Both the position numbers and the translations under genes were made by a program. From the NCBI GenBank assembly GCA_001567105.1, contig LMZR01000030.1, positions 1-56,658 on the forward strand: 56,658 nt of DNA. The letters are read 5' to 3'. Positions 37,273-46,700 of this stretch are shown in pieces; the first letter of the stretch is position 1; each line of letters opens with the position of its first letter. The notes under the pieces were generated by a model. It was given only the letters and a program-made list of their open reading frames with translations. It had not been told where the DNA came from and searched no databases. The DNA is from Chloroflexi bacterium OLB14. GTDB lineage: Bacteria; Chloroflexota; Anaerolineae; Anaerolineales; Villigracilaceae.

Positions 37273-38032
37273 TTAGTTTTCACCAGAACGATAACGATCA
37301 ATGAGTGCCTTGGTGCGCGGGTCTTTTTGGGTTGGCAAAGAGTTCGTCTGGTTTTGCGTCTTCAATCAATTCCCCTTCAGACATAACGATGACTCTATCT
37401 GCTACTTCACGCGCGAAGCCCATTTCGTGCGTCACTACTAACATAGTCATACCTTCTTGGGCAACTTTTTTCATTACATTTAATACTTCGCCAATTAATT
37501 CGGGGTCGAGTGCTGATGTGGGTTCATCAAACAGCATGACTCGAGGTTGCATGGTTAATGCCCGTGCAATGGCAACGCGTTGTTTTTGTCCACCTGATAA
37601 GCGCAATGGATATTCATCTTTTTTGAATAACATGCCAACGCTATCTAAATTTTGTTCAGCGAGGGCAATGGCTTGATTTTTATCCATACCTTTGACGATG
37701 ACTGGACCTTCAATTACATTTTCTAAAACTGTCATGTGTGGAAATAAATTAAATTCTTGAAAGACCATACCTGTTCGTAAGCGAATATCATGAATTAATT
37801 TTTGATGCTCTTTACCTTTTCCTTGGGCTTCTACTTTGACACCATCTACTTCAATTGTCCCATGAGAAGGTTCTTCTAAAAAGTTAATGCAACGAAGCAA
37901 GGTACTTTTACCAGAGCCACTTCGTCCAATTAAACATACTACTTGTTTTTCAGGTACTTCTAAGTTGATGTTTTTTAACACGTGTAAGTGACCGAAGTAT
38001 TTATCTAGGTTTGAGATTTTTACAATAGCCAT
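37273..38032 (-). CDS. Polar amino-acid ABC transporter ATPase (frame break at 3' end)
   Basis: GlnQ/HisP-type ATPase energising amino-acid uptake. Start ATG 38032 ([14 protein letters not shown]) shares one base with the permease stop (TAATG). Walker A is GRSGSGKST, signature [15 protein letters not shown], Walker [15 protein letters not shown], and H-loop VVTHEMGFA. The open frame ends early in RPAHQGTH. Removing one T from the T5 run at 37324-37328 gives [18 protein letters not shown] and a stop at 37273, for 252 aa. The DDAH gene then begins 1 bp later, a normal tight operon junction, which supports the correction. Confidence 0.94.
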
Positions 38033-38997
38033 TATCGGTCTCCTTTGGAGAGGCGTGCTTCTAATTTTGCTTGAACAGATGTGAGTAGCAATGTAATTAC
38101 CCAATAAAAAATTGCTGCCATTACTAGGGCTTCCAAGTTGCGAAATTCTGCCCTACCAACTTTTGTGGCACGCCACATTAATTCTTGCACAAAGCCTGTG
38201 GCAGAAACAAGGGCTGAATCTTTTGTCATGGATATAAAGTCATTACCCATTGGAGGAATTGCAAAGCGTAATGCTTGCGGGAGGATAATTCGCCTCATTG
38301 TTTGATTGGGCGTCATGCCTAATGCAATTGCGGCTTCTCTTTGCCCCTTACTAACGGATGCAATGCCTGCCCGAAATGTTTCACTCATGTAAGCGCCATA
38401 ATTTAATCCTAAGGCAATTACGCCAGCAGTTAATCCTTTGAGTACGATTCCTAATTGAGGTAAAGCTAAAAAGAAAAAGAAAATTTGTAAATATAAGGGT
38501 GTGCCTCGAATTAACGACACATAAAAAGTGCTGAGTGCATAAATAAAAGGGTTTTTTGATAATCGTCCCAATGCCGCAAGTAAAGCGAGAAATATTGCAA
38601 ATAAAATAGAAAGGATAGAGATTTGAATTGTTTGAGCAATGCCACCCGCAACAAAGTTCAAATTATCAGAAATAAAATTTCCATCTATCAAAATTGTTGA
38701 AAGTTGAATGCCATTGTTAGGCAAGCCAGTTGGGATAGAGAATAAAACGGTTTCAACCTTTGTGCGTTTTTCAATTCCGTTTTCAATAATATTTTCGTAT
38801 TTCCAAGTAGAAAGTGAGGTTATATTGTTAGCAGATTTAAATTCTAACCCACTGAACATTACAATCATAAAGAGTAATAAGCCTAGCCAAGATAAAAGGA
38901 CATTGCGACGGAAGATTTGTTTTTTTCTTTCTTGGGCTTCAAATAGCAATTCTGCTTGCGATTTGTTTTTACTTGAATCTTTTTTTGCGTCACTCAT
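38032..38997 (-). CDS. Polar amino-acid ABC transporter permease
   Basis: Membrane subunit of the His/Glu/Gln/Arg uptake family. The start is ATG 38997 ([10 protein letters not shown]), with AAGGAGTG upstream. A span at about residues 38-55 is followed by an extracytoplasmic stretch of about 70 residues ([15 protein letters not shown]), then the core with [27 protein letters not shown] and the ATPase contact [24 protein letters not shown]. The 321 aa exceed the common 220-250 aa because of the N-terminal extension. It is separated from the binding-protein gene by a hairpin at 39027-39056 and coupled to the ATPase gene. Confidence 0.93.
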   Translation of the reverse strand: MSDAKKDSSKNKSQAELLFEAQERKKQIFRRNVLLSWLGLLLFMIVMFSGLEFKSANNITSLSTWKYENIIENGIEKRTKVETVLFSIPTGLPNNGIQLSTILIDGNFISDNLNFVAGGIAQTIQISILSILFAIFLALLAALGRLSKNPFIYALSTFYVSLIRGTPLYLQIFFFFLALPQLGIVLKGLTAGVIALGLNYGAYMSETFRAGIASVSKGQREAAIALGMTPNQTMRRIILPQALRFAIPPMGNDFISMTKDSALVSATGFVQELMWRATKVGRAEFRNLEALVMAAIFYWVITLLLTSVQAKLEARLSKGDR

Positions 38998-39026
38998 ATA
39001 ACACTCCTTCGTGCATCTGAAATAAA

Positions 39027-39056
39027 AAGGGAAGCGATTATACAATCGCTTCCCTT
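39027..39056 (-). terminator. partial terminator inside the ABC transporter operon
   Basis: AAGGGAAGCGATT/AATCGCTTCCCTT is a perfect 13-bp stem followed on the minus strand by TTTTTATTTC. It sits between the binding-protein and permease genes. Such hairpins let the binding protein be made in excess over the membrane subunits. Confidence 0.82.
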
Positions 39057-39070
39057 AAGCTGCCTTTATG

Positions 39071-39964
39071 TTATTGGCTTACTTGGGTTAAATCTGTTCC
39101 GAACCATTTTTCAGAAAGGCTTGTGAGTCTACCATCACTGTGCATAGCAGTAAATAATTCATCTACTGCCGCACGTAAGGAGGTTGTATCTAAACTAGAT
39201 GAGCGGTCAAAGGCGGCGGCAAGAACTTCAGTGAAAACTGGTTCACCAAGTTGTTTGACTGCTAAACCATCTGCAATGTTTGAATCAACAACTGTTGAAG
39301 CAGTAACATAACCAGCAAATTCACCACGTGATAAAGCTTGAGCGCATTCTTGGTCAGTGGGCAAAGATACAACTGTTACACCTGCAGGTGCTGCCGAAAA
39401 AACGGTGATGCTTGGACCAAGGTCTCCACCGTTTAACCATGTTTCATAGGTAGTTGAAGCACCAGCACAAAGTGCTTGACCAGCTAAATCTTCTAAAGAT
39501 GAAGCGGTTGAATCAGCAGGAACTGCTACAACTGCAGGAGTTCCATAATAAGGGACACTAAAATCTAATACTGCTTGGCGTTCAACAGTGATGGTCATCG
39601 AGCCAACGCTAACATCCCATTGATCAGCCCAAGAACCAGCAGTGATTGCATCCCATGCTGGAGTTGGGAAACAAGTTTCAACTCCAAGTGAGTCACCAAT
39701 GGCGATGGCAACATCTACATCAAAGCCTTGCATTTCAGCAGTGGTTAATGCGCCTTCTGGACATTTCGTATCTGCTGGGCGAGTGCCTGATGTGTTGAGG
39801 AATGATTGTGGTTCATAGTTCGGGTCTGACGAAACCATGATGTAACCGCGTTCCTTAATGGCACCCAATAAATCTGAAGCGGATGAACCGCCACTGCCAC
39901 CACATGCACTGAGTACAAGTGCGGCTACTGCGAGCAAGCTAGCCAATGTAAAAAGTTTTTTCAT
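39071..39964 (-). CDS. Amino-acid ABC transporter substrate-binding lipoprotein
   Basis: Extracytoplasmic binding protein, SBP_bac_3 family. The start is ATG 39964, with GGAGGAG upstream. The lipobox VLSAC (C21) is followed by GGSGGSS. Family segments: ERGYIMVSSDPNYEPQSF, EMQGFDVDVAIAIGDSLG, DVSVGSMTITVERQAVLDFS, and the C-terminal SLSEKWFG. The arginine of the TxxR motif (TVERQ) that clamps the alpha-carboxylate is present. The substrate cannot be read, but DDAH in the same operon favours arginine or a related guanidino acid. First gene of the operon. Confidence 0.94.
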   Translation of the reverse strand: MKKLFTLASLLAVAALVLSACGGSGGSSASDLLGAIKERGYIMVSSDPNYEPQSFLNTSGTRPADTKCPEGALTTAEMQGFDVDVAIAIGDSLGVETCFPTPAWDAITAGSWADQWDVSVGSMTITVERQAVLDFSVPYYGTPAVVAVPADSTASSLEDLAGQALCAGASTTYETWLNGGDLGPSITVFSAAPAGVTVVSLPTDQECAQALSRGEFAGYVTASTVVDSNIADGLAVKQLGEPVFTEVLAAAFDRSSSLDTTSLRAAVDELFTAMHSDGRLTSLSEKWFGTDLTQVSQ

Positions 39965-40012
39965 TTCTCCTCCGAGAGAATTAAAAAGATTTGACAACAG
40001 TATTTGTTGCCA

Positions 40013-40030
40013 CGAGATAATTTTATCTCG
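40013..40030. promoter_or_regulatory. perfect palindrome in the ABC operon leader
   Basis: CGAGATAA TT TTATCTCG, 18 bp, lies just downstream of the predicted start of transcription and about 50 bp before the binding-protein ATG. It is a candidate repressor operator or a leader hairpin. The regulator is not known. Confidence 0.55.
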
Positions 40031-40037
40031 CACTTTA

Positions 40038-40066
40038 AGCATAGACTATTTTTAGTAATTATGCAA
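40038..40066 (-). promoter_or_regulatory. predicted promoter of the amino-acid ABC operon
   Basis: On the minus strand TTGCAT (40066-40061) and TATGCT (40043-40038) are separated by 17 bp. It precedes the palindrome at 40013-40030 and the binding-protein gene. Confidence 0.65.
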
Positions 40067-40112
40067 GGATTTAATCCTTAAATTTATGATGCGAATAGAG
40101 TTGTTTTGTCTT

Positions 40113-40302
40113 TTACGGGAAAAATATCTCCTCAATTCTTTTCTTGAACAATTTTGCAATTTGAAATGCTAGTGGCAAACTTGGGTCATATTTTTCTGTT
40201 TCAATGGCATTGATGGTCTGACGCGAGACGTTTAGTTTATCTGCCAAATCTGCTTGTGACCAAATTTTTTTCGGCGCGTAAAACTTTGAGATTGTTTTTC
40301 AT
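40113..40302 (-). CDS. Small XRE-type HTH regulator (frame break)
   Basis: DNA-binding protein of the YgzD-like group. The start ATG at 40302 overlaps the stop of the upstream membrane-protein gene (ATGA). The first 12 residues read MKNNLKVLRAEK, then the frame breaks. Removing one base from the T7 run at 40265-40271 gives IWSQADLADKLNVSRQTINA, then IETEKYDPSLPLAFQIAKLF and an end at 40113, for 62 aa. QADLADKLNVSRQTINAIE is the helix-turn-helix. These regulators are typically encoded next to small membrane proteins and control their own operon. The candidate operator is at 40901-40916. Confidence 0.85.
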
Positions 40303-40688
40303 TGGTATTTCCTTGAAAAATAAATAGCACCAATGCCCCACAGAAAAATCATTATGGGGTAGACGAAAATGGTGGGGAAGGATGGAAAACCGATATTCTC
40401 AAGAAAGCCATAAGTGAAGGTGATTAATCCAGTAGTGACGGCAGAAAACGTAATTGCTTGTAGTTGGATTCTTTTTTGCAGTTCATCACTATCGTTTAAT
40501 GCACGCATAATTGAAATGACTACAAAAATTGTTGGGATGATCGGAATCAAGGTGATAATAATTTGAGCAAATTTAGGAAACTCAAAATTATTTAATACCA
40601 TGCTACTGGCGATAACAGCCACCACATAAAAGCCCATCGAAATACCAAATTCTTTGAAATAGCGTTTTGTAACTTCATTTTGTTTCAT
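40299..40688 (-). CDS. Four-span membrane protein paired with an HTH regulator
   Basis: 129 aa. The start is ATG 40688 (MKQNEVTKRYFKEFG), chosen because AGGAGATC lies 6 bp upstream; longer in-frame starts exist. Four hydrophobic segments are visible (FYVVAVIASSMVL, IIITLIPIIPTIFVVISIM, ITFSAVTTGLITFTYGF, and TIFVYPIMIFLWGIGAIYF). The motif RALNDSDELQKRIQLQAI between spans 2 and 3 is typical of this small family found beside YgzD-like regulators. It overlaps the previous gene by 14 bp and the HTH gene by 4 bp, so the three are translationally coupled. The function is unknown. Confidence 0.85.
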   Translation of the reverse strand: MKQNEVTKRYFKEFGISMGFYVVAVIASSMVLNNFEFPKFAQIIITLIPIIPTIFVVISIMRALNDSDELQKRIQLQAITFSAVTTGLITFTYGFLENIGFPSFPTIFVYPIMIFLWGIGAIYFSRKYQ

Positions 40689-40860
40689 TGTGATCTCCTG
40701 TTTTGTCATCATTATTTTTATCAGTTTTGATAGAACCAAATGTCATTCCTAAAACGGCACCAATTGCCATGCCAAGGATGATATTGTCTAAGGCGACACC
40801 TATTGCAATGCCCATCGCTAACCCAACAGCGAAGCGCGCGCCAGAATTATTCTTGTTCAT
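40675..40860 (-). CDS. Small glycine-rich two-span membrane protein
   Basis: 61 aa starting MNKNNSGARFAVGLAMG, with two Gly/Ala-rich hydrophobic segments (VGLAMGIAIGVAL and IILGMAIGAVLGMTFG) and a charged Asp/Lys-rich tail (KTDKNNDDKTGDHNE). AGGAGAA precedes the ATG. It is the first gene of the three-gene operon driven by the promoter at 40898-40926. The Gly-zipper spans suggest oligomer formation in the membrane. No named function. Confidence 0.82.
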   Translation of the reverse strand: MNKNNSGARFAVGLAMGIAIGVALDNIILGMAIGAVLGMTFGSIKTDKNNDDKTGDHNETK

Positions 40861-40897
40861 GATTTTTCTCCTAGGTAAAGTTTACTTGACTTCTGAT

Positions 40898-40926
40898 AGT
40901 GTAAAGCATACTTTACTTTAAGTCAA
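40898..40926 (-). promoter_or_regulatory. promoter and candidate operator of the HTH/membrane operon
   Basis: On the minus strand TTGACT (40926-40921) and TACACT (40903-40898) are spaced by 17 bp. The inverted repeat GTAAAGCATACTTTAC (40901-40916) fills the spacer and touches the -10. A bound HTH dimer there would block RNA polymerase. A related half-site (GTAAAGTTTAC, 40876-40886) lies just downstream. Confidence 0.78.
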
Positions 40927-40960
40927 GGGTAGTTTACTGCGAGTTTTCGGCTTAAAAACA

Positions 40961-40985
40961 GACAGTCACCTCAAAGGTGACTGTC
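40961..40985 (-). terminator. palindrome GACAGTCACCT-AGGTGACTGTC, acting as terminator, copy 1
   Basis: Perfect 11-bp arms with a 3-nt loop, followed on the minus strand by TGTTTTTAAG. It lies just after the tryptophan dioxygenase stop. The same palindrome occurs at 51041-51072 after the APC permease gene. Confidence 0.75.
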
Positions 40986-40998
40986 TACTCGCTCGCAT

Positions 40999-42039
40999 TT
41001 ATTTCGAGTTAAAACTCATCTTCTCTTTTACAGCATTAGGCAAGTCTGGCAATTTGCTGCGTTCAATTAAAAAAGTTGTCACTTCATTTAATTCTTTGAA
41101 GATGTAATGTTGCCGTAACGCGCCTTCTAAATAACCTGCGCCACTTGTGCCGCCTGTGCCAACGCGCATGCCAATCATGCGGCGAGTCATTAGCATGTGT
41201 TTATAACGCCATTGTGAAAACAATTCATCAATATCAATCAACGTAGTTAATAAATCAAATGGCAAATGAAAAATTGGTAAGTTGCGATACATCATAATAA
41301 ACAAAACTGCGCGCATAGCATTCTTTGAAAAATCACCAGAGCCTTCTTTATAAAAAACTTTGTCTAATGCTTCTAATTGATTCTGTTCTGCTTTCGATAA
41401 GCTGTTAGCATAAATTTGTTTGTAGTCACTCCAAAATTTTTGTTCGTCTTTTTCAAGTGTATATAAGTTTTGATATTCTGCCCAAAGCGACTCATCGAAA
41501 AAGGGAGTTCGTTCTGCCCATTTGACGATTAGCTCTTTCAAAGTCGCTTCTTTTTCGACATTTGTAATTGATTCATAATCCCCAGCATTGAACCCACCTG
41601 GGCGGATGTTTTTATAATATTCCGCCTTGTAGCGATGTTCCATTTTTAATCCAAGTTTCGCTTCGATGATTCTGAATTGCAAACTTTGGAATCCAGATGA
41701 AGGTTGCAGTAAATTTCTAAATTCTAAAAAGTCCATCGAGGTCATGGTTTCTAAAATGCTGATTTGTTGAATCAACACCTCAAAAATTTTGACCACACGT
41801 TTTAATTTATGAAGGGCAAGGCTCATTTCCCCTGCATTGTCATTGACTTTTTTAGAAGCGAAAATTTCTCGCACTGCATCTACTTCATGGATAACTTGCT
41901 TAAACCAAAGTTCATAAGTCTGATGAATGATGATGAACAATAATTCATCGGTCTTCATCGAACTTTTTGGATGTTGGCTGTTGAGAATTTTATCTAGTTC
42001 GAGGTAATCGGAATAATATAAACCCTTAGTGTCGTTCAT
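40999..42039 (-). CDS. kynA: Tryptophan 2,3-dioxygenase
   Basis: Heme enzyme that opens the indole ring of L-tryptophan to N-formylkynurenine. Family motifs: YSDYLELDKILNSQHP, HDE-type LLFIIIHQTYELWFKQV (substrate pocket), FLEFRNLLQPSSGFQSLQFR, and the heme-ligand region WRYKHMLMTRRMIG, followed by the substrate loop GTGGTSGAGYL. At 346 aa it is longer than many bacterial TDOs, with the extra length in the middle helical part. No other kynurenine pathway gene is nearby. It follows the receiver-PP2C gene by 54 bp on the same strand. The pairing with a signalling cluster may be only positional. Confidence 0.93.
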   Translation of the reverse strand: MNDTKGLYYSDYLELDKILNSQHPKSSMKTDELLFIIIHQTYELWFKQVIHEVDAVREIFASKKVNDNAGEMSLALHKLKRVVKIFEVLIQQISILETMTSMDFLEFRNLLQPSSGFQSLQFRIIEAKLGLKMEHRYKAEYYKNIRPGGFNAGDYESITNVEKEATLKELIVKWAERTPFFDESLWAEYQNLYTLEKDEQKFWSDYKQIYANSLSKAEQNQLEALDKVFYKEGSGDFSKNAMRAVLFIMMYRNLPIFHLPFDLLTTLIDIDELFSQWRYKHMLMTRRMIGMRVGTGGTSGAGYLEGALRQHYIFKELNEVTTFLIERSKLPDLPNAVKEKMSFNSK

Positions 42040-42093
42040 AGATTCTCCTTTTGTTTTTAATTCTGTGTCATCCCTACAGGATTTTATTATTAA

Positions 42094-43245
42094 TTATGAT
42101 TTCTTTATTGCTAATAAAGTAATATCGTCAAACTGCTCTGCTGAACCGATGAAGGTTTGCAAGGTCTCTTCCATTTTGTTTACAAAATCAGTTGGTTTTG
42201 TATTTGATTTAAGAATCTCTAGCATTTTTTCTTTGCCGAAAAACTCGCCATTGCTATTTAATGTATCGGGAATACCATCTGTAAAGGCGATTAATAAATC
42301 ATCGGCTGAAAGGATAATTTCTTTGACGGAAAATTTTGTACCTGAAATTGCGCCGATAACTGAACCTGTGGGCGTTAATTCGGTGTGGACTTTGCCATCT
42401 TTGCCGATGATTAATGCGGGTTCGTTTCCGCCGTTGATGTAAGAAATCTTTCCAGTTTGTGGTTCTAATATGCCGATGAATATGGTTGCAAACATATTTG
42501 CGGATTCATGAGTCTCAGCGACGTAGTCATTCGTCAGCGAAACTGAATGTTGAAGTCGTTGAGCAGGCGTAAGCGAGTCTGAAGCGTTGCTGGAGGCACG
42601 AATCAAACTGCGGAAGAGAGTCATGTATAAGGCAGCGCCGATTCCTTTTCCGCAGACATCGGCAACTAAAAAAGTTAAATTGCCATCGGGTAAAATGAAG
42701 GCATCGTAAAAATCGCCAGCAACTTCTTTGGCGGCTTTGAAATAAGATGCGATTTCCCAATTTTCTATTTTGGGCAATTCGGCAGGCAAAAATTCTTTTT
42801 GAATATCACGCGCGATGTTTAGTTCGTTTTCTAAACTTTTGAGATACAGGTCTTGCAAATCGCGCAGATGTTTTTTTTCTAAACAAGATTGGATGCGAGC
42901 TTTGAGTAATGTTGGCTCAAAAGGTTTGGGAAGATAATCTTCTGCGCCGAGTTCAATGCCTTTGACCATGTTTTCCAAATCGTTGTTGGCAGAAATGACG
43001 ATGATGGGGATGTTGCGAATATTTGAATCGGCTTTTACTTTTTCGAGAACAGTAAAGCCATCCATAATGGGCATCATAATATCGAGTAAAACCAAATCAG
43101 GTTTTTCGTCTGTGATTTTTTCAAGCGCATCTTTTCCATTCACGGCTGTGATGGTTTGATAATTTAAATCTTCGAGTTCTTGTTCGAGATAATCTACGTT
43201 GAAGGGTTCATCGTCAACGATTAAGATGCGGGGAGTTTGAGGCAT
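42094..43245 (-). CDS. Receiver-PP2C (RsbU-type) serine phosphatase
   Basis: 383 aa response regulator with phosphatase output. Receiver: residues 1-120 with phospho-acceptor D55 in LVLLDIMMP, acidic pair at IVDDEP and K in LPKPFEP. A coiled linker (about 120-150) leads to the SpoIIE/PP2C domain: FLPAELPKIENWEIA, GDFYDAF, ADVCGKGIGAALYM, NMFATIFIG, NGGNEPALI and the C-terminal EQFDDITLLAI. Phosphorylation would switch on dephosphorylation of an anti-sigma-factor antagonist. No such partner is in the window. It lies downstream of the TPR-GAF kinase and a stand-alone receiver on the same strand. Confidence 0.94.
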   Translation of the reverse strand: MPQTPRILIVDDEPFNVDYLEQELEDLNYQTITAVNGKDALEKITDEKPDLVLLDIMMPIMDGFTVLEKVKADSNIRNIPIIVISANNDLENMVKGIELGAEDYLPKPFEPTLLKARIQSCLEKKHLRDLQDLYLKSLENELNIARDIQKEFLPAELPKIENWEIASYFKAAKEVAGDFYDAFILPDGNLTFLVADVCGKGIGAALYMTLFRSLIRASSNASDSLTPAQRLQHSVSLTNDYVAETHESANMFATIFIGILEPQTGKISYINGGNEPALIIGKDGKVHTELTPTGSVIGAISGTKFSVKEIILSADDLLIAFTDGIPDTLNSNGEFFGKEKMLEILKSNTKPTDFVNKMEETLQTFIGSAEQFDDITLLAIKKS

Positions 43246-43348
43246 GGGTCTCCGAAATATATATTGGCTTTAGCCACCGTCTCGGCGGCATTTGTGAATT
43301 AATTCTGCGCCGAGGACGGCGCAGGGAGCAGGGTAATGCAATGACATG

Positions 43349-43702
43349 TTATTTCAAATATTCATTCAATTTTTCAAACAAGAGTTTATCGTCAATCGGT
43401 TTGGTGAGGTAGTCGTTGCAACCTGCTTGAATGGCTTTGACTTCGTCTCCGCTCATGGCGTGGGATGAGAGACCGATGATAGGTAAAGATTTATTTAGTT
43501 CGCGAATTTTTTGTGTGGCTTCATAGCCGTCCATGATGGGGAGCGCCATGTCCATCAGAATCAAATCTGGGTTTTTGCTTTGTGCCATTTCCAAGCCTTG
43601 TGCGCCGTCTTTGGCGATGACGAGGTTGTATTCGTCTTCAAGCAGTTGGGTGATGAGGTCTATGTTTAGTTCTGTGTCTTCAACGACTAAGATTGTTTTC
43701 AT
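43349..43702 (-). CDS. Stand-alone CheY-like receiver
   Basis: 117 aa single receiver domain. The start is ATG 43702 (MKTILVVEDTE), with GGAGA upstream. It has the acidic pair in VVEDTE, acceptor D51 in LILMDMALP, Ser in GLSSHAM, and K in YLTKPID. The sequence is close to receivers that act as intermediates in phosphorelays after hybrid kinases. It starts 40 bp after the large kinase gene and is followed by the receiver-phosphatase gene, so a kinase-receiver-phosphatase relay is likely. Confidence 0.93.
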   Translation of the reverse strand: MKTILVVEDTELNIDLITQLLEDEYNLVIAKDGAQGLEMAQSKNPDLILMDMALPIMDGYEATQKIRELNKSLPIIGLSSHAMSGDEVKAIQAGCNDYLTKPIDDKLLFEKLNEYLK

Positions 43703-43718
43703 AAGGTCTCCAAGAAGC

Positions 43719-43745
43719 GTAGGACAATTTGTCAAATTGTCCTAC
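43719..43745. repeat. palindrome GTAGGACAATTTG-CAAATTGTCCTAC overlapping a stop codon
   Basis: 13-bp perfect arms around a single base. The stop codon of the large kinase gene (43742-43744) lies within the right arm. It could regulate the junction between the kinase and receiver cistrons, or be a mobile palindrome inserted at the gene end. Confidence 0.75.
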
Positions 43746-46700
43746 TTTTGAGGTGCAGAATCAATTTGAATGTCAGATGAAGAAGCGGATTTTTTATCTG
43801 CAAATTGAATGGGCAATGTTAAAGTAAAAGTTGAGCCTTGATCCACTTCGCTGACTACTGTCAAATCACCGCCGAGCAGATGCGCTAAGTTGCGACTGAT
43901 GGAAAGCCCAAGCCCTGTGCCGCCATATTTGCGCGTGGTGCTGGAATCGGCTTGTTGAAATTCCTCAAAAATTTTGCTGAGGGCTTCAGCGTTCATGCCA
44001 ATGCCTGTATCGCTGACATCAATTTTGAAAATAGAATCGGCATGGGTTAGGCTTATTTTTATTTCGCCTTGATGTGTAAACTTGGCGGCGTTGCTTAATA
44101 GATTCAAAATAATTTGTTTGATTTTATTTTGATCTGAATAAATGAGCGGCAATGTTATATCATTTTGCTTTTCAAATTTTACGGTTGATTTGACAAGTGG
44201 TTGAGCAGTGTTGAAGCATTGGTCAACTAGCGCGTTGATGCTAAAGTTGCTGGCGACCACATCCATTTTGCCTGCTTCGATTTTGGCAATATCTAAAACG
44301 GTGTTAATTAAACCAAGTAGATGTTCGGCGCTGGATAACACTTTGTCTAAATTATCTTTTTGTTTATCTTCTAACACGTCATCTGCTTTTTTGCGCACGA
44401 TTCTAGTGAAGCCGATAATGGCATTCAACGGCGTGCGCAGTTCATGACTCATCGTAGCAAGGAAAGCGCTTTTGGCTTGGTTGGCGTGCTCGGCAATGGC
44501 ACGCGCTTCTTGGGCTTCATCAAATAATTTTGCATTTTGCACAGCAATCACCGCTTGGCGCGCCAGACCATTCAAGAAATGCAATTCGTTTTCAAGAAAT
44601 TCTTTATTTTTTCCATTACGCCAAACTGCCATTAGCCCAACTAACTCATCATTGGCGAGCAATGGCACTGCTAACAAATGTTCGTCTAAATTAATTCCTG
44701 TTCCTGCGATTTGAATGGCACGCGAATCGTTATTTACATTATTGATGATTTCGCCGATTTTATTTTTTGCGATGTTGCCTAAGATGCCTTCACCTAAGTT
44801 GATGGTCTCATCTTTTAGATTTTCCGCTTCATCACCGACTGCGGCTATGGCTCTGAACATTTGACCTTGTTCTTCGGGGAGAAAGAGTCCACTCAGTTCG
44901 CCGTTTAATACATTTTTGGCGTGTGTGGCGATTCCTTCTAAAACTGTTGAAGTTTCCAGCGTGGATGAAATATCACGGCTGATATCTAGCAAGGCGATAT
45001 TTTCACGTTCACGGCGTTGGATTTCATCAAAGAGGCGGGCGTTTTCAAGTGCCACACTCATGGCGTTTGTTACAGTTTGTAGTAAGCGAAGTTCGCTTTC
45101 GCCAAAGGCGTGTTCTTTTTCGTAGTTGCCGATGTAGACCAAGCCGATGGCTTTGTTTCCCGCCGTAATAGGAACCGCCATGAGTGATTTTTCCATATCG
45201 GTACCAGGTATGACAATCAAACCGCTCTCTTGAGAGAATTGCATCATGTTTTCGTTAACAATCAGCGGCTGTTGCGATTCGATAACACGTTTGGAAACTC
45301 CTATAAAAGCTGCTGGGTCAACTTGAATTCTTTTGCCATGTTCGCGGATGTAAACGAAATCCACCAAACCGCTTTGCGGGTTGAGCAGGCGAATATCCAA
45401 ATCTTGCGAGTCGAACACGTCACACAGTTTGTCACCGACCAATTCGTAAATGGCTTGCATATCCAGTTTGGAGGCGAGACCCCGTTGAACTGAGTTAATA
45501 ATTGCCAGTTCAGCAGCGCGCTCTTCGGTGATTTTTAAGAGGCGTTGCGTTTCATCAAAGAGACGTGCGTTTTCAAGCGCAGTACCTAACGAGGCGGCGA
45601 TGGTGGTCAACAGGCGCAGTTCGGATTCGCCATAGGCATTCTCGCGCTCGAAATTTTCTAAACTGACTGTACCCACCACGCGATCCTTGCTAACAATCGG
45701 CACAGATACAAAGGACTTGCTCAGGTCGGTATCCGCAATCAGGGTAGCGTTGTATTTTTGATAATCAGCAAACGAATTGAACACGATTGGTTGTCGCGTT
45801 TTTTGATGGGCTTCGAAAATTCCGTTCGGTAGCGGTGGCAGGGGTTCAACCACCAATCGTTTTCCATGTTCATATTCGTAAAGAGAGTGTATGAGATTCG
45901 TTTTTTCATCATACCAACGGATGCCCATGTCGCCCATGTTCGATATGTCAAATACTTCTCTTAATTTATCGCCGACCAAATCTACGATGGTTTGAAAATC
46001 TAACTCAGCGGCGAGTCCTTGTTGAATGGAGTTAATGATTTGTAATTCAACAACGCGTTCCTGCAATTGTGTGGTTCGCTCTTCGACCTTTTGCTCAAGC
46101 CCTTCAAGCAGACCTACATTGTCCAACGCCGCCGCGCCGTGATTCGCTAACATGCCGAGCATGTTGCGGTCAACATTGTCGAATGTGCCGTAGAGCGCGT
46201 CCATATCTGCATAGAGGTAGCCGAGCAGTTGGCTTTGGGCGATGAGCGGCGCGATGATTCTTGAACCGCCAAGTCCACTGGAAAAGCCGCTCTTTTTCTT
46301 TTTGGCAGATTTTTTTTCGTCGGGCAGAATCAGTTGTACTGTCCGTGTGAGGCGGGTTTGGGCAAGGTAATCCTTGATCGAAGCGAGAACGGCTGAGGCG
46401 TCCTCTCCGCGCGGGAGGATGGAATCCGCTATATAGGCTTCCGAAGACTCTTTTTCAAGAATCAACATCACACGCTCGCCACCGCTCAATTCGGTGGCTT
46501 CATTGACGAGGAAGGTTTGAATATCCCTGATGGTTTTCAACGAATTCAGGCGCAGGCTGGTATTGCTGAGGCGCTGGAAGGGTTCACGCAGGTTGGATTC
46601 GATATTGAGATGCGCGAAGAGCCGTTCTTTGGGCAATTTGCGTTTCACCCCATCCTTGACCCAATATTGGACGAGTTCGCGATTGACCTCTACTTTGTTG

